DNA from: Diaporthe sp. PMI_573
Lineage: Eukaryota; Ascomycota; Sordariomycetes; Diaporthales; Diaporthaceae
Length of the DNA: 64,000 nucleotides
Direction: 5' to 3'
Assembly (NCBI GenBank): GCA_021399435.1
Contig: JAJTUP010000004.1
Span: forward strand, 186,001 to 250,000
Shown here: one piece after another, positions 35,200-46,561 of the stretch
Position numbering within the stretch: the first letter of the stretch is position 1
Layout: each line of letters begins with the position of its first letter
Position numbers and translations under genes: made by a program
The notes under the pieces: generated by a model
What the model saw: only the letters and a program-made list of their open reading frames with translations
The model's database searches: none
Told to the model about the DNA's origin: nothing

Positions 35200-38100
35200 G
35201 ACTACTTAGAGAACAAAGAACACAATTAGGACGACAATATTAAAAAGATCTTTAAAAGCTTTAACTACTTTAAACAAGCTCTTAAAGACGCTTTTAGAGA
35301 CTTAGACAAGAAAAGGTCTATAGAATGCAAACTTATAAAACTTAAGCAAGGAGAATTAACCTCTAAGTACACTATATACTTTAAATAACTTACTACCTAT
35401 ATTAGTTAAAAAAAAGACGTGCTTATAAGCCAGTTTTATAAAGGACTAAAAGAGAATATTAAAGATAAAGTTTTTAAGATAGATCGGCCCGATAACTTTG
35501 CTAAGTATGTTGTTATAGCTATATATATTAATAATTAACTTTTTAAGCAATAATAGAAATAAAATTATAAGAACCCCGGAGACTATTAGAAACCTTAAAA
35601 CCCGTTAAATATAGGGAAGAAGTATTAATACGGCAGTAATTTCTATAATAATAATAGGCCTTAATATTAGAGAGGATATAATAATACCGCGATAGGTACT
35701 TATGTAGATTTTATAGAACTTAATGCTGTATAAAGGAAACTAATTAGTAAGGAATGCTATAACTATAGAAAACTAGAATATTTTATCTAGGATTGCCGCT
35801 AACTAAAGAAACAATAGAATCCCGTCTTAAAAGAACGACAATAGGTTAATATAACCTTATAATAAAAGCTACCTAAATAGTATAGCTGCTTGCTTAATAA
35901 GTAATGTCCGGTATATCTAAAAGGCAAGACTAATTATATTTGTGAACCCAACCTCTATATAAAATATCTAATCTACCCTAATAAGTAGAAACCCGGAAAT
36001 CTAGACAACCTACTATTTATTTCTAAGAAAGCAGCAGATACTAATAAAAAGCACAGATTCCTTAGTTGGGCCTTCTGCTTTAACAATTAGTATATACTAT
36101 ACTTTTTGAAAAAAGAAGCCTCTAGATGGTTTTTAAAAGAACCTTAATAGGAACAACAGTTAGCAATAGAAAGACAAGAACTACTATACTATATAGTAAT
36201 AAGAGATAGTAACTTAAATTGCTTAAACACTAAGTATATAGGAGTAGAAGAGTTCTAGAACAATACCCAGAAAAACGGTAGTCTGTAGCAGACCGACTAA
36301 TAACAGTAAGTATAAGAAGACCCTATAAAAAGCCCCAATAAAGATCCCGAGAGATACCTAGAATGTAGTATTTCCATTGCTCTAGATACTAGTACTACTA
36401 GAATCGCTATTATAGAAATCTAGTTAATTTAAGCAATTAGAAAACTCAGCTAACTACCTAAGAAGCATAGAACAGGCAATAAGCCACACCTATAGCTAGG
36501 ATACCTAAAATATAAGGAAATCTTCTAGGCCTCCTATATTTAAAATCTCTACTATACTTACTTTAGAGAGAAAGTTAAGTTTAACCTATTTTCCTGACAC
36601 TTTAGTAAAGAACCTATTACCAGAATATATAAAGAAGACAAGCTTTATTACTAGAAACCTAGCAAGTATAATAGAGAAAAGATCTACACTATCTTTACCT
36701 TAAACCCCTAGCTACCACTAGAATGCCGATATAGTAGGCAACGACTTTAAGACTACAGATTACCAGGATATCTTATTTACAGGAAACATAAGCTAATAAG
36801 CTGGTACTATAATACATAATAAAAAGACTAGGCTATAAAAGCCTAGATCTAAGCCTAGTAATAAATAGGAAATAATAACAATTGCCTATAAGGAGACAAT
36901 AGTTAATTATAGACTATAGGTCTCTATATATAATATAAACGACTAGTTATATATATATTCTGCTATAAGTAGAAATTAACGGAAAAACATATAGCGTACT
37001 CTTAGACAGTAGTACTTAGAGTAACTTTATATTACCAAGAATTATTAATAGGGACAAGATTCTATAGCATTAAAAGGAAGACCCCTATAGACTTAATACT
37101 ATAGAAGGCATAGAAATAAGATACAGACATAGAGTAATTAATATAGAGACTAATTATCTACCTGTCTTAATCTAAGGACATACTATTTTTACAACTCTAG
37201 ATATTATAGATATAATATAATATAAATTAATCTTAGGACTTCTATGGTTAAGAGCTATAAATTCTTAAATTAATTAAACTACTGGCTAGATTTACTAAGA
37301 CAATACTATTCTCTAAAAGAGGGTTATAATTAACGGTATAGGACAGAGTTTAGTTACTAAAGACAGTAGAAAAATGCGCTTAAATAAACCTATAAATATC
37401 TCTAGAAGCAGTTAAAGAGAGACTTAGCTTTAGAAAAACAGAAAAGAATTAAGCTACTTAAAGACCTTAAGAAAAGGCCAAAGCCAATCAGCATATAGTA
37501 TAATATATAAGCAAGAAACAAAGCAATACCTTCCCTCCTATATTAGCGTAAAGAATAAAGTATACTAGCAAGATTTAAACAGATACTAAGAAATTACTAT
37601 AAATTTAGAAAAGTATTTTAAGAAGAACTTAATACAGGAATCCCCAAATATAGCCTGTATAATTATAAGATACCCTTACAAAAAGAAAAGACGCCTAAGT
37701 TTTCTAAAATCTATAGACTTAATAAAGAAAAACTTAAGGCACTTAGAAAGTACCTTAATAAAAACCTTAAAAAGAATATATTTGATCTTTAAGATTACCA
37801 GCAGGATACTCTATTCTATTTATATTAAAGAAAAATGGCAAATTATAACTTTATGTAAACTACTAATAACTAAATAATATTACTATTAAAAACCAGTACC
37901 CGCTATTACTTATTAAGAAACTATAAGATTGACTCTAAAGAGCCAAATAGTTTACAGCCCTAGACCTTAAAGAAGCCTACAACTTTATTTAAATAAAGAA
38001 AGAAAAAGAATAAAAAACAGCATTTTAAACACACTATAGATACTATAAATATATAGTTATACCCTTTAGATTAACTAATATACTAGCATTATTTTAAGAA

Positions 38101-38662
38101 ATAATTAATTAAGTCCTAGTTATATAAATATCTTAATATATTTGTTATTATATATTTTAACAATATCTTTATCTTTTTAGTATCTTTTAAAAAATATAAA
38201 AAGTATGTTAAATAAATACTTTAGAAACTCTAAAATATAAATCTTTTAATAGAACTAGAAAAGAGCTTCTTCTATATATAAAAAGTTAACTACCTTAAAT
38301 ACACTATTAAACCAAAGTATATTAAGATATAGAAAGATAAAGTCTAAATAATTAAGAAATGACTAATATTAAATAATATTAAGGACATTAGAGTATTTCT
38401 AGGCTATGCCAACTTTTACAGATAGTTTATCAGAAACTATAGCGGCATTTACAAGCCCCTTATAGATCTTATTAAAAAGAAACAAATATTTAAATAAATA
38501 AAAGAGACTTAATAAATATTTAACAAAATTAAAAATAGAGTTACTAAAAACTTAGTACTTAAAAAAGTAGATCCTACTAAGGAATTTAAGATATATATAG
38601 ACGCCTTAAATAATGCGGCAGGTAGAGAACTAACCTAAAAAGATAATTAAAAACAAGTATAC
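35200..38662 (+). pseudogene. D1 gag-pol (Gypsy), RIP-inactivated
   Basis: Capsid-like frame from 35200 (FNYFKQALKDAF, KLIKLKQGELTSKYT), a zinc knuckle with ECYNYRKLEYFI (second Cys now Tyr) near 35750, a protease region with LLDSSTQSNFI near 36990-37025, and reverse transcriptase with TALDLKEAYNFI near 37955-37990, the catalytic box now YFNN near 38150, then RVFLGYANFYRQFIRNYSGIYKPL (38390-38465) leading into RNase H. Stops throughout; not functional. Confidence 0.8.
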
Positions 38663-38870
38663 TGTTGAATGATCTTTGCTATATGGCGTAATGTATGTAC
38701 GTATGTGTTTGTATAATTACTTCTAAATTTGTTAATGTCTGTCTAAATTATAAAACAAGCGGGAAAGCTTGCACACAGACCTCTTAGGTCTGCATGTACT
38801 TCCTTGCTGGATTAGTTATCCTCCCTAGTCAATATAGCTATGTGCAATTAGCTTTAGTGCTATTCTAATA
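38663..38870 (-). repeat. left (3') LTR of Copia element B, 208 bp
   Basis: Begins TGTTGAAT and ends TATTCTAATA on the plus strand. Matches the right LTR, which is 181 bp at 52422-52602 plus 27 bp at 58934-58960, also 208 bp once C2 is removed. Confidence 0.88.
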
Positions 38871-39238
38871 CTGGGGGTCTTTTATTTTTTAATTGTATAC
38901 TTCCTTTAGGCCAGTCGAGCAAGTTGAATTACTTGTACGCCCTTTTCTATAATAAATAAAATTACCCTGGCTAGGCAGGTTATGCTGTCCTGGTTTTTCA
39001 ATTGTGTAGTGTAAGTAAAACTCTAACCAATAGTCTACCTTAAGCACTTATTGCACTAACTTTTTTAACCTTCTTTTTAGTACCCTTTCTGACCTGCTTT
39101 CTAACTACCTTTTCTCACAACTTTCATCATACTAGCTAGAAGATGCTAGAAGGGACTGTTGCCTGTGATTTACTTGTACAAGTGACCCTTTTTCTAGCCA
39201 GTTAAGGTGGTCTATATACAATGCCCTTCTGGTGCTAG

Positions 39239-39406
39239 TATAAAAACCTCATGTCTTTTGCCTTTTTACTTTAACCTTCCCTTCTTCTCTTCTCTATTAC
39301 ACGACACTTTTTTTCTCTCTCTCACATACATATATATACCTACCTTATATATCGTGTAATCTAAAAATCTTTAAAACTTACCTTTATTATTATACTTCTT
39401 TATACA
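39239..39406 (+). promoter_or_regulatory. promoter-like region antisense to element B
   Basis: A TATAAAAA box at 39239-39246 is followed by a C/T-rich leader (about 39262-39330) and then the ATG at 39407. This is the layout of a fungal RNA polymerase II promoter pointing right, opposite to the Copia polyprotein. Confidence 0.4.
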
Positions 39407-40229
39407 ATGTCTGATTATAGTTCTCCACGCAGCCCTTGCGGGTTGCCTCTTTCTCTATATGCTTTGCCTATACCTACGTCTGCTGTTGTAGTACCTATCC
39501 CTGCTCTACAGGTAGGCCCTGCCCAGTCTCTTCTCGCGCCTCTCTTTAGTACTTTAATATATATTCCTAGTCTGACTACAAGCTGTCGAATTATAACCCT
39601 CCTAACCGGTTACTTTCTAAATTATACTTTCCTAGCCTCCCTTATTATCAATATCTATATAACCCTTTTCCTACTATTATTTCTACTCTAACATTTTTAT
39701 AAAATGCTAAGTGTGTAATTGCTGCACTCTTCTTGTATAATATTTAAATGCTGTGTAATATTAATATGCAGCCAGTCGACATTATTACCTATATTATTTG
39801 TTGTCTAAGCTACTATTATGCGATCCTGATTCAGTTGTACAGTCAGGATGGCAATTAATGTACCAAATGCTTATATAGTTTGCCTGATATGTGCCGGTTT
39901 GAGGGGTATTTTTGGCTGCCTAGATTTTAGGGGGGTGCTTGTATGGGTTGCGTCTAGCAGTTACAGGGTCGCCAGTGCCCTCATTATGAGAACTACTAGC
40001 CGCGTAGAGCCTATGCTTGTAGAGGAGGTTGTAGAGGTTGTAGTAGTAGAAATAGTCTAGATGATGGTAGCCTGGGACCCTCTTATAGCCTAGTAACTTT
40101 AGAGGGCATTAAGTAGGAGATTAAATAAGAGGATAAAGGTTCCTTGATTAATCTATATGCCTTTAGATATATAGTCGAGTAGGTATATCCTGGGTTTTAG
40201 GTTTGTATGATGATTTTCCTGTATACTAT
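39407..40229 (+). pseudogene. antisense reading frame near the 3' LTR of element B
   Basis: An ATG frame of 94 codons rich in Ser, Pro, Thr and Leu (MSDYSSPRSPCGLPLSLYAL at its start) is followed by open stretches at 39848-40060 (contains VCLICAGLRGIFGC) and about 40062-40229, with only TAG/TAA interruptions, up to the C1 insertion point. It is on the strand opposite to the Copia polyprotein. I do not recognise it. It may be a captured or accessory gene of the element; splicing cannot be resolved through the mutations. Confidence 0.4.
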
Positions 40230-40711
40230 TGTTAAAAACACCTAGATTAAGGGCAGAGGGCTAAGGGTAGAGGGACATAGTAAGGCTGTAGTCAAGATAT
40301 TCTTTAATACCTCATAGAGAACAAATTCAAGGAAGGAGGAGGCAAGCTAGGTGTAGGAGGGAAAAAGTTGATCTGACTGAAGAACTAACTATCTATCTAA
40401 GAGGAAAAGGCTAGGTATATATACATAGAAGGTTCGGACCTTTGGAGAGGTATATCCCTCTGACGGAGAGAATAATGACTCGAGAAAAACAGGGGCTAGA
40501 AAGAGAAATGGAAAGGGTGGAAGGGATAACTCTGATAAGAAGATTCTGCCAAGCTAGGCTAGCTAGTTTCTCTACTTATATCTAGAGGCTTGCATAGATA
40601 GCCTATTCTTTTTGAAGGAGGTGGATAGGGGCTGAGGGAGGCTGGAAGGGCTTTGAAGGGGCTGAAGGAGGCTGAAGGGGTCTGGGGGTCTGAAGGAGGC
40701 TGTTTATAACA
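40230..40711 (-). repeat. 3' LTR of C1 (482 bp)
   Basis: Same sequence family and same length as the right LTR of C1 and both LTRs of C2; contains short GAAGGAGGCT-type repeats near its right end (about 40612-40700). Confidence 0.9.
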
Positions 40712-40799
40712 GTAGGCCCTCCTTTCTAAAGCAAGTTCCACGAGCTGATTTAAAACAAAAACAAGGACAAATAAACAAATAAATATCTAGGGCTAGTAA

Positions 40800-43700
40800 G
40801 GGTACTGGGCCAGGTACTTCGAATAGGCCTTGGTCTTAGAGATATTTTCCAAAGGTTCCCAGGTAGGTGTATCATAGCCTACCTAGCTGACTAAGAACTG
40901 GTGTTTCTTTCCTCTAATCCTAGAATCAAGAATTTCCTTTACCCAGAATTCCTCTTCCCCTTCAACCTCGATAGGGGGGGGTGGAGGAATAACTTGGTTA
41001 GGGAGAGGATCTTCGGCTAGGGGTTCAAGTAGAGAAACGTGAAAAAACTGGGTGTATTTTCATACTAGGGGGAAGCTTGAGTTTATAGGTATAGGGAGAG
41101 ATTTTCTGAGATATCTCGAAGGGCCCTAGGCGTTTAAAATCAAGCTTTTGAGAAGGCCTAGTAGTGTGAATATGGCGGCGAAGTAGCCATACTTGAGAGC
41201 CCAGAGCAAAATTCGGAGTAGATCGTCGACTTTTATTTACCTGCTTAGAATAGGCTTCCTGAGCTAGGCGGATTTCTAAACGGATAAAATTCTCGAGGTC
41301 TGAAAACAAAGAAGTAAATTCTTTTACTTCTTCTGGGGTTGAATCTAGGGCTGGAAGTAGGGAGTCGAAACAAGGGTGAAAGCCGTAGTTGGTAAAAAAA
41401 GGCGAAATCTTAGTTACTGAAGAAACAGAATTATTATAAGTAAATTCAGCCATAGAGAGCTAGTCTGCCCAGTTGTCTTGTTGATAGGATATGTACCCTC
41501 GAAGGTATTGTTCTAATAGGGTATTAATAGCTTCTGTTTGGCCATCAGACTGTGGGTGGTTTGTAGTAGAAAAATTCTGCTTAATTCCGAGTAACCTACA
41601 CAGGGCTTTAGAAAATTCGGAAATAAAAATAGAACCTTGATTAGAGATAAATTTAGAAGGAAGACCGTGAAGATGAAAGATATTATCTCTAAATAGTAAG
41701 GCCCAGCCTTTAGAATCCAGAGTAGTGTTACAGGGTATAAAATGGCTCATTTTTAAGAGTCAGTCGATAAAAATAATAATAGCGTTGAAAGAATTCGAAA
41801 GGGGTAGGCTAGTAATTAGATCTATAGAAATAGAAGTCTAGCGTTTCTGAGGAATTTCTAAAGGTTTTAGAAAGCCGAAGGGGGGTAGTTAGGAGGGCTT
41901 AATTCTAGAATAAATAGAGTAATTTCGAATATACTGCTGAATAGTCTTTCGAATAGAAGGCTACTAGAAATCCCGAGTAATTAATTCGAAGGTAGAGGTA
42001 ATGCTAGGGTGGCTAGCAGCTGGGTAGGAGTGTCGAGAAGAAATAACCTGTCTCCTTAGGTCGCCCTCTAATATATAAACTAGATTTCGAATAAGAAGGA
42101 GGCTGTTTTGAATAGAGTAAGTAGCTAAATTTATAGCTAGGTGTCGAGGGGCTGAATTCGGAGGGTTTTTAAGTAGTGATTGAATTTCCTTAAAAAAGGG
42201 GTCTGAAGGAAGGGCTAAGTGAATAGTCGAAAGGTTAAAGGTAGATTCGAATTCCGAGAGAGTAGGGGCAGCTAAGGTAGCTATAGCTCTTAGATATATT
42301 ATCTTTTTAGATAGTATAATAGTTTTTTTAAAGGCTATAGCTGCTATACCTCCCTTTTAGTCTTGGGGTCTTCGAGTAAGGGCATCGGCTTGAGTATTTA
42401 ACTCCCCTAGGTGAAAAGAAATAACAAAATTCATGCTAGAGAGCTCATTAGCCTACCGGGCCTGTCATCTATTCAAGACTTTTTTTAAAATAAAGGTAGA
42501 TAGATTTGAATAGTTTATAAGAACTGTAAGGGGTTTAGTAAGAGACTTAGTATATAAACGGTATTTAGATAGGGTGTCTACAATAGCTAGCATCTCTTTA
42601 TCCCTTATCTTATAGTTTTCTTTAGCTTGGGTAAGCTTTCAGGATCTATAGGTAATAGGGTGTAAGAGGTGCTTTTCATTATAGGGTACCTTTTAGGAAA
42701 AGATAGCTGAAATAATGTTATCTGAGGAGTTGGTTTCAAGAATAGAGTTAAGGGTAGGATTGAAATGGTGAAGAATAGGTTCTAAAGTAAATAGCTCCTT
42801 TAGGGTTTTAAAGGCTTTTTGCTAGGGGGGGTCCTAAAAGAAGGGCTGGGATTTTCGAAGTAATAAAAACAAAGGTTAGTAGACAAGCGAATATTTTCGA
42901 ATAAATCTTCGGTAGAAATTGGTAAATCTAAGGAATGACTAAAGTTCTTTAACTGAAGAAGGGGCCTTCCAGTCTCGAATAGTAGCCACCTTAGTCAAAT
43001 CTATAGAAATCCCTTCTAGAGAAATAACAAAACTAAGGAAGGTGGTCGAAGTAGTGAAAAATTCATACTTTTCACCTTTAATAAATAAGCCAGCCTTGGC
43101 TAATTTCTTAAGGATGGCTCGAAGGTGCTGGGAGTGTTCCTTTTTTGAATTCGAGAAAATAAGGATATCGTCTATATAGATAACCACAAAGATATTAAGA
43201 AATTCTCTCAAAACATAATTAATGAAAGACTAAAAGACAGCTGGGGCATTAGTTAGCCTGAAGGGCATTACTATATATTTAAAAAGGCCGTATCTAGTAC
43301 AGAAGGCTATAAGGAGTTTATCACCCTAGCGAATTCGAATCTGGTTGAAACCCTAGCAAAGATCTAGGTAAGAAAAGATTTTAGCTCTAGAGAGCCATTA
43401 AAGAGAGTCGTCTATTAAGGGCAAGGGGGTCTTATTACGCCTAGTTATAGTGTTTAGGGCCCTATAGTCAACACAAAAGCAAAGTCTACCTCCTAGCTTT
43501 CAAACAAAGAGGACAGGTAAGGCGGCAGATAACAAAGATAGCTTAATATAGCCCTTTTTCAGGTTATCATCTAAATAGACTTGGAGAGCCTAGAGCTTAA
43601 GATCTAACATAGGGTATAGGGGGCCGAAGGGAGCTAATTTTCCTTCTTCAAGTTCTATAAGGTAGTCAAGCATACCCCTATAAGGAGGGAGCCTTTCAGC

Positions 43701-45960
43701 GTCCCTTTTTCAAAAAAGAGGGAGAAGGTCGTGAAATTAGTTAGGTATCTTTAACTAAAGAAATTCCTCTTCTTCTTTAGGGGATTCTTCGTTTCCTTTA
43801 AAAGCTAGGTGGTCCTTAATTTCTTGAATAGAGACCTTATAGATCTAGGCCTTATCCCGTTTAGCGAATCGAAAAAGGGCTATACTAGAAATTCTCGCTA
43901 CCACAGGGTTGTTAGCTAAGAAGAGCAAAGTCGAGGCTAGAGGCAAAGGCTGAATAGTTAAAGCTAAAGGTAAAGAATAAGTAGGTAAACAAGAAAGCTA
44001 GTAAATATCCAAGGTAAAAGAGATCAAACCGGTCTTCTAGTCTATAATAGAGTTATAGTAGGAAAGCCAAGAACACCCTAGAATAGCTAGGTAACTAGAG
44101 ATTTTCGTAACTTGAAAAATAGAAGTTTCAAGGTACTGGTCGATCTAGAAGCAAATATCAACTTCATAAAGAATATCTCCAGCAGAAGACTCCCTTCCAT
44201 CCACTACTAATAAAGCTTTAGGGCGAGTTTTCTTCCAAAGGGGGTACCCTTAGGTAAGGGCAAAGTCAAAGTCGATAAAACAAGAAGTAGCTCCTAAATT
44301 AATCATTATTAATCCAGGAGTACTAAAGAGAGTAGCTAGGAGGACAAGAAGGGCCTTATTTCCAAGGTCTAAAGAGTAAATATAGTAGGTCGAAATCAGG
44401 GTCAGGATAGGTCAAAAAACAGGCGAAATAGGGGCTAAAGTAGGGGGTGAAGTTTGAGTTTAAATAGGGGTCGAAGGGCTAGGGGGCCCTAGTAGGCTGA
44501 AGGGCTAAAAGCTAGGGGGCCCTAGCAGGCTAGTAGCAGGGGTGTCCAGGGGGTTCAGTAGGCCAGCTACAGGGGGTTCCAGGAGCCCTTCAGGGGGTCC
44601 TGTCCCTATATATTAGGTTAAAAGCAGTCCATCAGATTCCTCCACCAATCTATCAGGGTTAGGGTCATCCTCAGAGTTAAAAATACTAGATTTTTCAGAG
44701 TATTTTTTAATATCATCATCAATTAAATCTTCAACCAAGGGCAGCTTGTAGGAAGGTAAGAAGTCTGAGGTAAAATATAAAGTAGGCTATGAGACAGGTG
44801 GTAACTATAGCAAAGTCGGTTCAAATTCTAAGGGTGAATAAAAATTCTAACAGCTAGTAGGAGCGGGTAAATTAGGCTATAGGCTAACTACCTACTCTCT
44901 TTTCCTGAATAGGGTACTAAAGCCAAAGAAGTAGGGGTTGAATTAGGTAGTATAGAAAGAGCAGTGGCGGCAGAGGCAGGAGTGAATTTCTTTCTTCCAG
45001 GGTGGGGGCAGTCTTGAACAAAGTGGCCCGGCTGGCCACAATAGGTATAGAGATTATTAGCCCTTCGAAAGGCCTTCCTCTAAGCCAAATCCAGTTCCAT
45101 AGGGCCTGAGGTCAAGATGGGAGCAGCTGGGCGAATAGCTAGCTAGGTAGTAGGGGTAGGGGCTGGAATCAGAGGCTGGGATTTTTTCTTTTCCTTCTAG
45201 TGGGTAAAAAGGTCGTTATCTAGAGAAATACACTTATTTATATAAGAAGAAAAATCCAGAGGCATGTCTCGGCCAACCAGGAGGTCTTTAAGGTTCTCTT
45301 TTAGACCTCTACGGAAGTAAGTAATTTTTACTATATTGGAGGTCCAGCCGAGAATAGAGACAAGGGGGACGAATTTTAAATAATAGGCCAAGTATGAGGT
45401 TTCCTGTTTTAAAGCCCATAGGTCTCTTTCAATAGTACTAAGGGCATCTAGGTCATCAAAGACAGCTTAAAGGGCCGAGAAGAATTCCAAATAGGTAATA
45501 AAATCAAAGAGGCCAGTAGAAAGGTTAAGGTAGGGGGAGAACTAAGAAAGGGCCGAATCTCAGAGGAAGGAAGCTAAATAGGCTATTTTAGCTAAATCTA
45601 CTAAGAAGTAAAATAGGTCCGAAGAAAAGACTAGTTATAGTTAGGTAGTAAAAAATCTAAATTTTTCCTTACCCCCTAAATAGGGGTCAGGAGGCAAGAG
45701 GCAAGGAACCAAGGGCTAAGAGGGTAGCTAGGACGAGAAGGAGGTAGAAGCTAAAGGAAAGATTTCCTTCTAGGTAATTCTTTATCCTAGAGTATAGAAC
45801 ACGAAGAGAACTACCCTACCTAGACTATCTATATCTTTAGGAAAGATAGGGCCCTAAATAGAGGTCTGGGAGGTAGACTAGCCTCCTCAAGAAAAGGTAG
45901 AGAGGACAAGGGTAATCTAAGGGCCAGAGATTCTAGAAGGTAGTGGTAGATTAATTCCTA
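40800..45960 (-). pseudogene. C1 gag-pol with chromodomain, RIP-damaged
   Basis: Read from right to left: capsid region (45391-45197, LKENLKDLLVGRDMPLDFSS), zinc knuckle (about 45065-44990, with CGQPGHFVQDCPHPG), protease (about 44330-44060), RT with intact YIDD at 43178-43167, RNase H (about 42800-42400), integrase (41750-41460 with ISNQGSIFISEFSKA; continued 41453-41025) and a C-terminal chromodomain (about 40955-40805, EEEFWVKEILDSRI...TWEPLENI). Frequent TAG/TAA stops separate the open pieces, so no full polyprotein can be made. Confidence 0.88.
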
Positions 45961-46074
45961 CAAAATCCCTAGGGATAAAGGGGAGGAAATCAAAAAGGGT
46001 CTACTAGTCTGAAGTCATCATAGAAACCAAGAGGGGACGAAAAGAGGTAGGAAGATAGGGGAGTTAGATCAAGC

Positions 46075-46556
46075 TATTAAAAATACCTAGATTAAGGGTA
46101 GAGGGCTAAGGGTAGAGGGACATAGTAAGGCTATAGTCAAGATATTCTTCAACACCTCATAGAGAATAAATTCAAGGAAGGAGGAGGCAAGCTAGGTATA
46201 GGAGGGAAAAAGTTAATCTAACTAAAGAACTAACTATCTATCTAAGAGGAAAAGGCTAGGTATATATATATAGAAGGTTTAGACCTTCAGAGAGGTATAT
46301 CCCTCTAACGGAGAGAATAATGACTCGAGAAAAACAGGGGCTAGAAAGAAAAATAGAAAGGGTAGAAGGGATAACTCTAATAAGAAGATTCTACCAAGCT
46401 AGGCTAGCTGGTTTCTCCACTTATATCTAGAGGCTTGTATAGATAGCCTATTCTTTTTAAAGGAGGCGGATAGGGGCTGAGGGAGGCTAGAAGGGCTTTG
46501 AAGGGGCTGAAGGAGGCTGAAGGGGTCTGGGGGTCTGAAGGAGGCTGTTTATAACA
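46075..46556 (-). repeat. 5' LTR of C1 (482 bp)
   Basis: Begins TATTAAAAAT (mutated TGTTAAAAAC) and ends TTATAACA, followed by the ACTAT duplication. Confidence 0.9.
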
Positions 46557-46561
46557 ACTAT

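Larger units (their letters stand above)
33271..38662 (+). mobile_element. Gypsy retrotransposon D1, left part (LTR, gag, protease, RT, start of RNase H)
   Basis: The oldest layer of the nest. It holds the 5' LTR, two LTR-like insertions (S1, S2), then gag and pol in the plus frame. It stops inside the RNase H domain at 38662, where element B is inserted; the same RNase H frame resumes at 58961 beyond B. Dense TAG/TAA stops in CAG/TGG contexts and a TA-rich composition indicate heavy RIP. Confidence 0.85.
40230..46556 (-). mobile_element. Gypsy chromovirus-type retrotransposon C1 (6.3 kb)
   Basis: Complete element inserted in B: LTRs of 482 bp each at 40230-40711 and 46075-46556, target duplication ACTAT at 40225-40229 and 46557-46561. 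On the plus strand it reads TGTTAAAAAC...TTATAACA. A purine-rich tract on the minus strand lies just before the 3' LTR (about 40712-40735). Transition mutations and stops throughout, but less AT-rich than D1 or B. Confidence 0.93.

Noticed and set aside
40600..40711. GAAGGAGGCTGAAGGGG-type short repeats as a possible CRISPR or satellite
   Set aside because: They are internal to the C-family LTR and recur at the same place in all four LTRs; no spacer structure.
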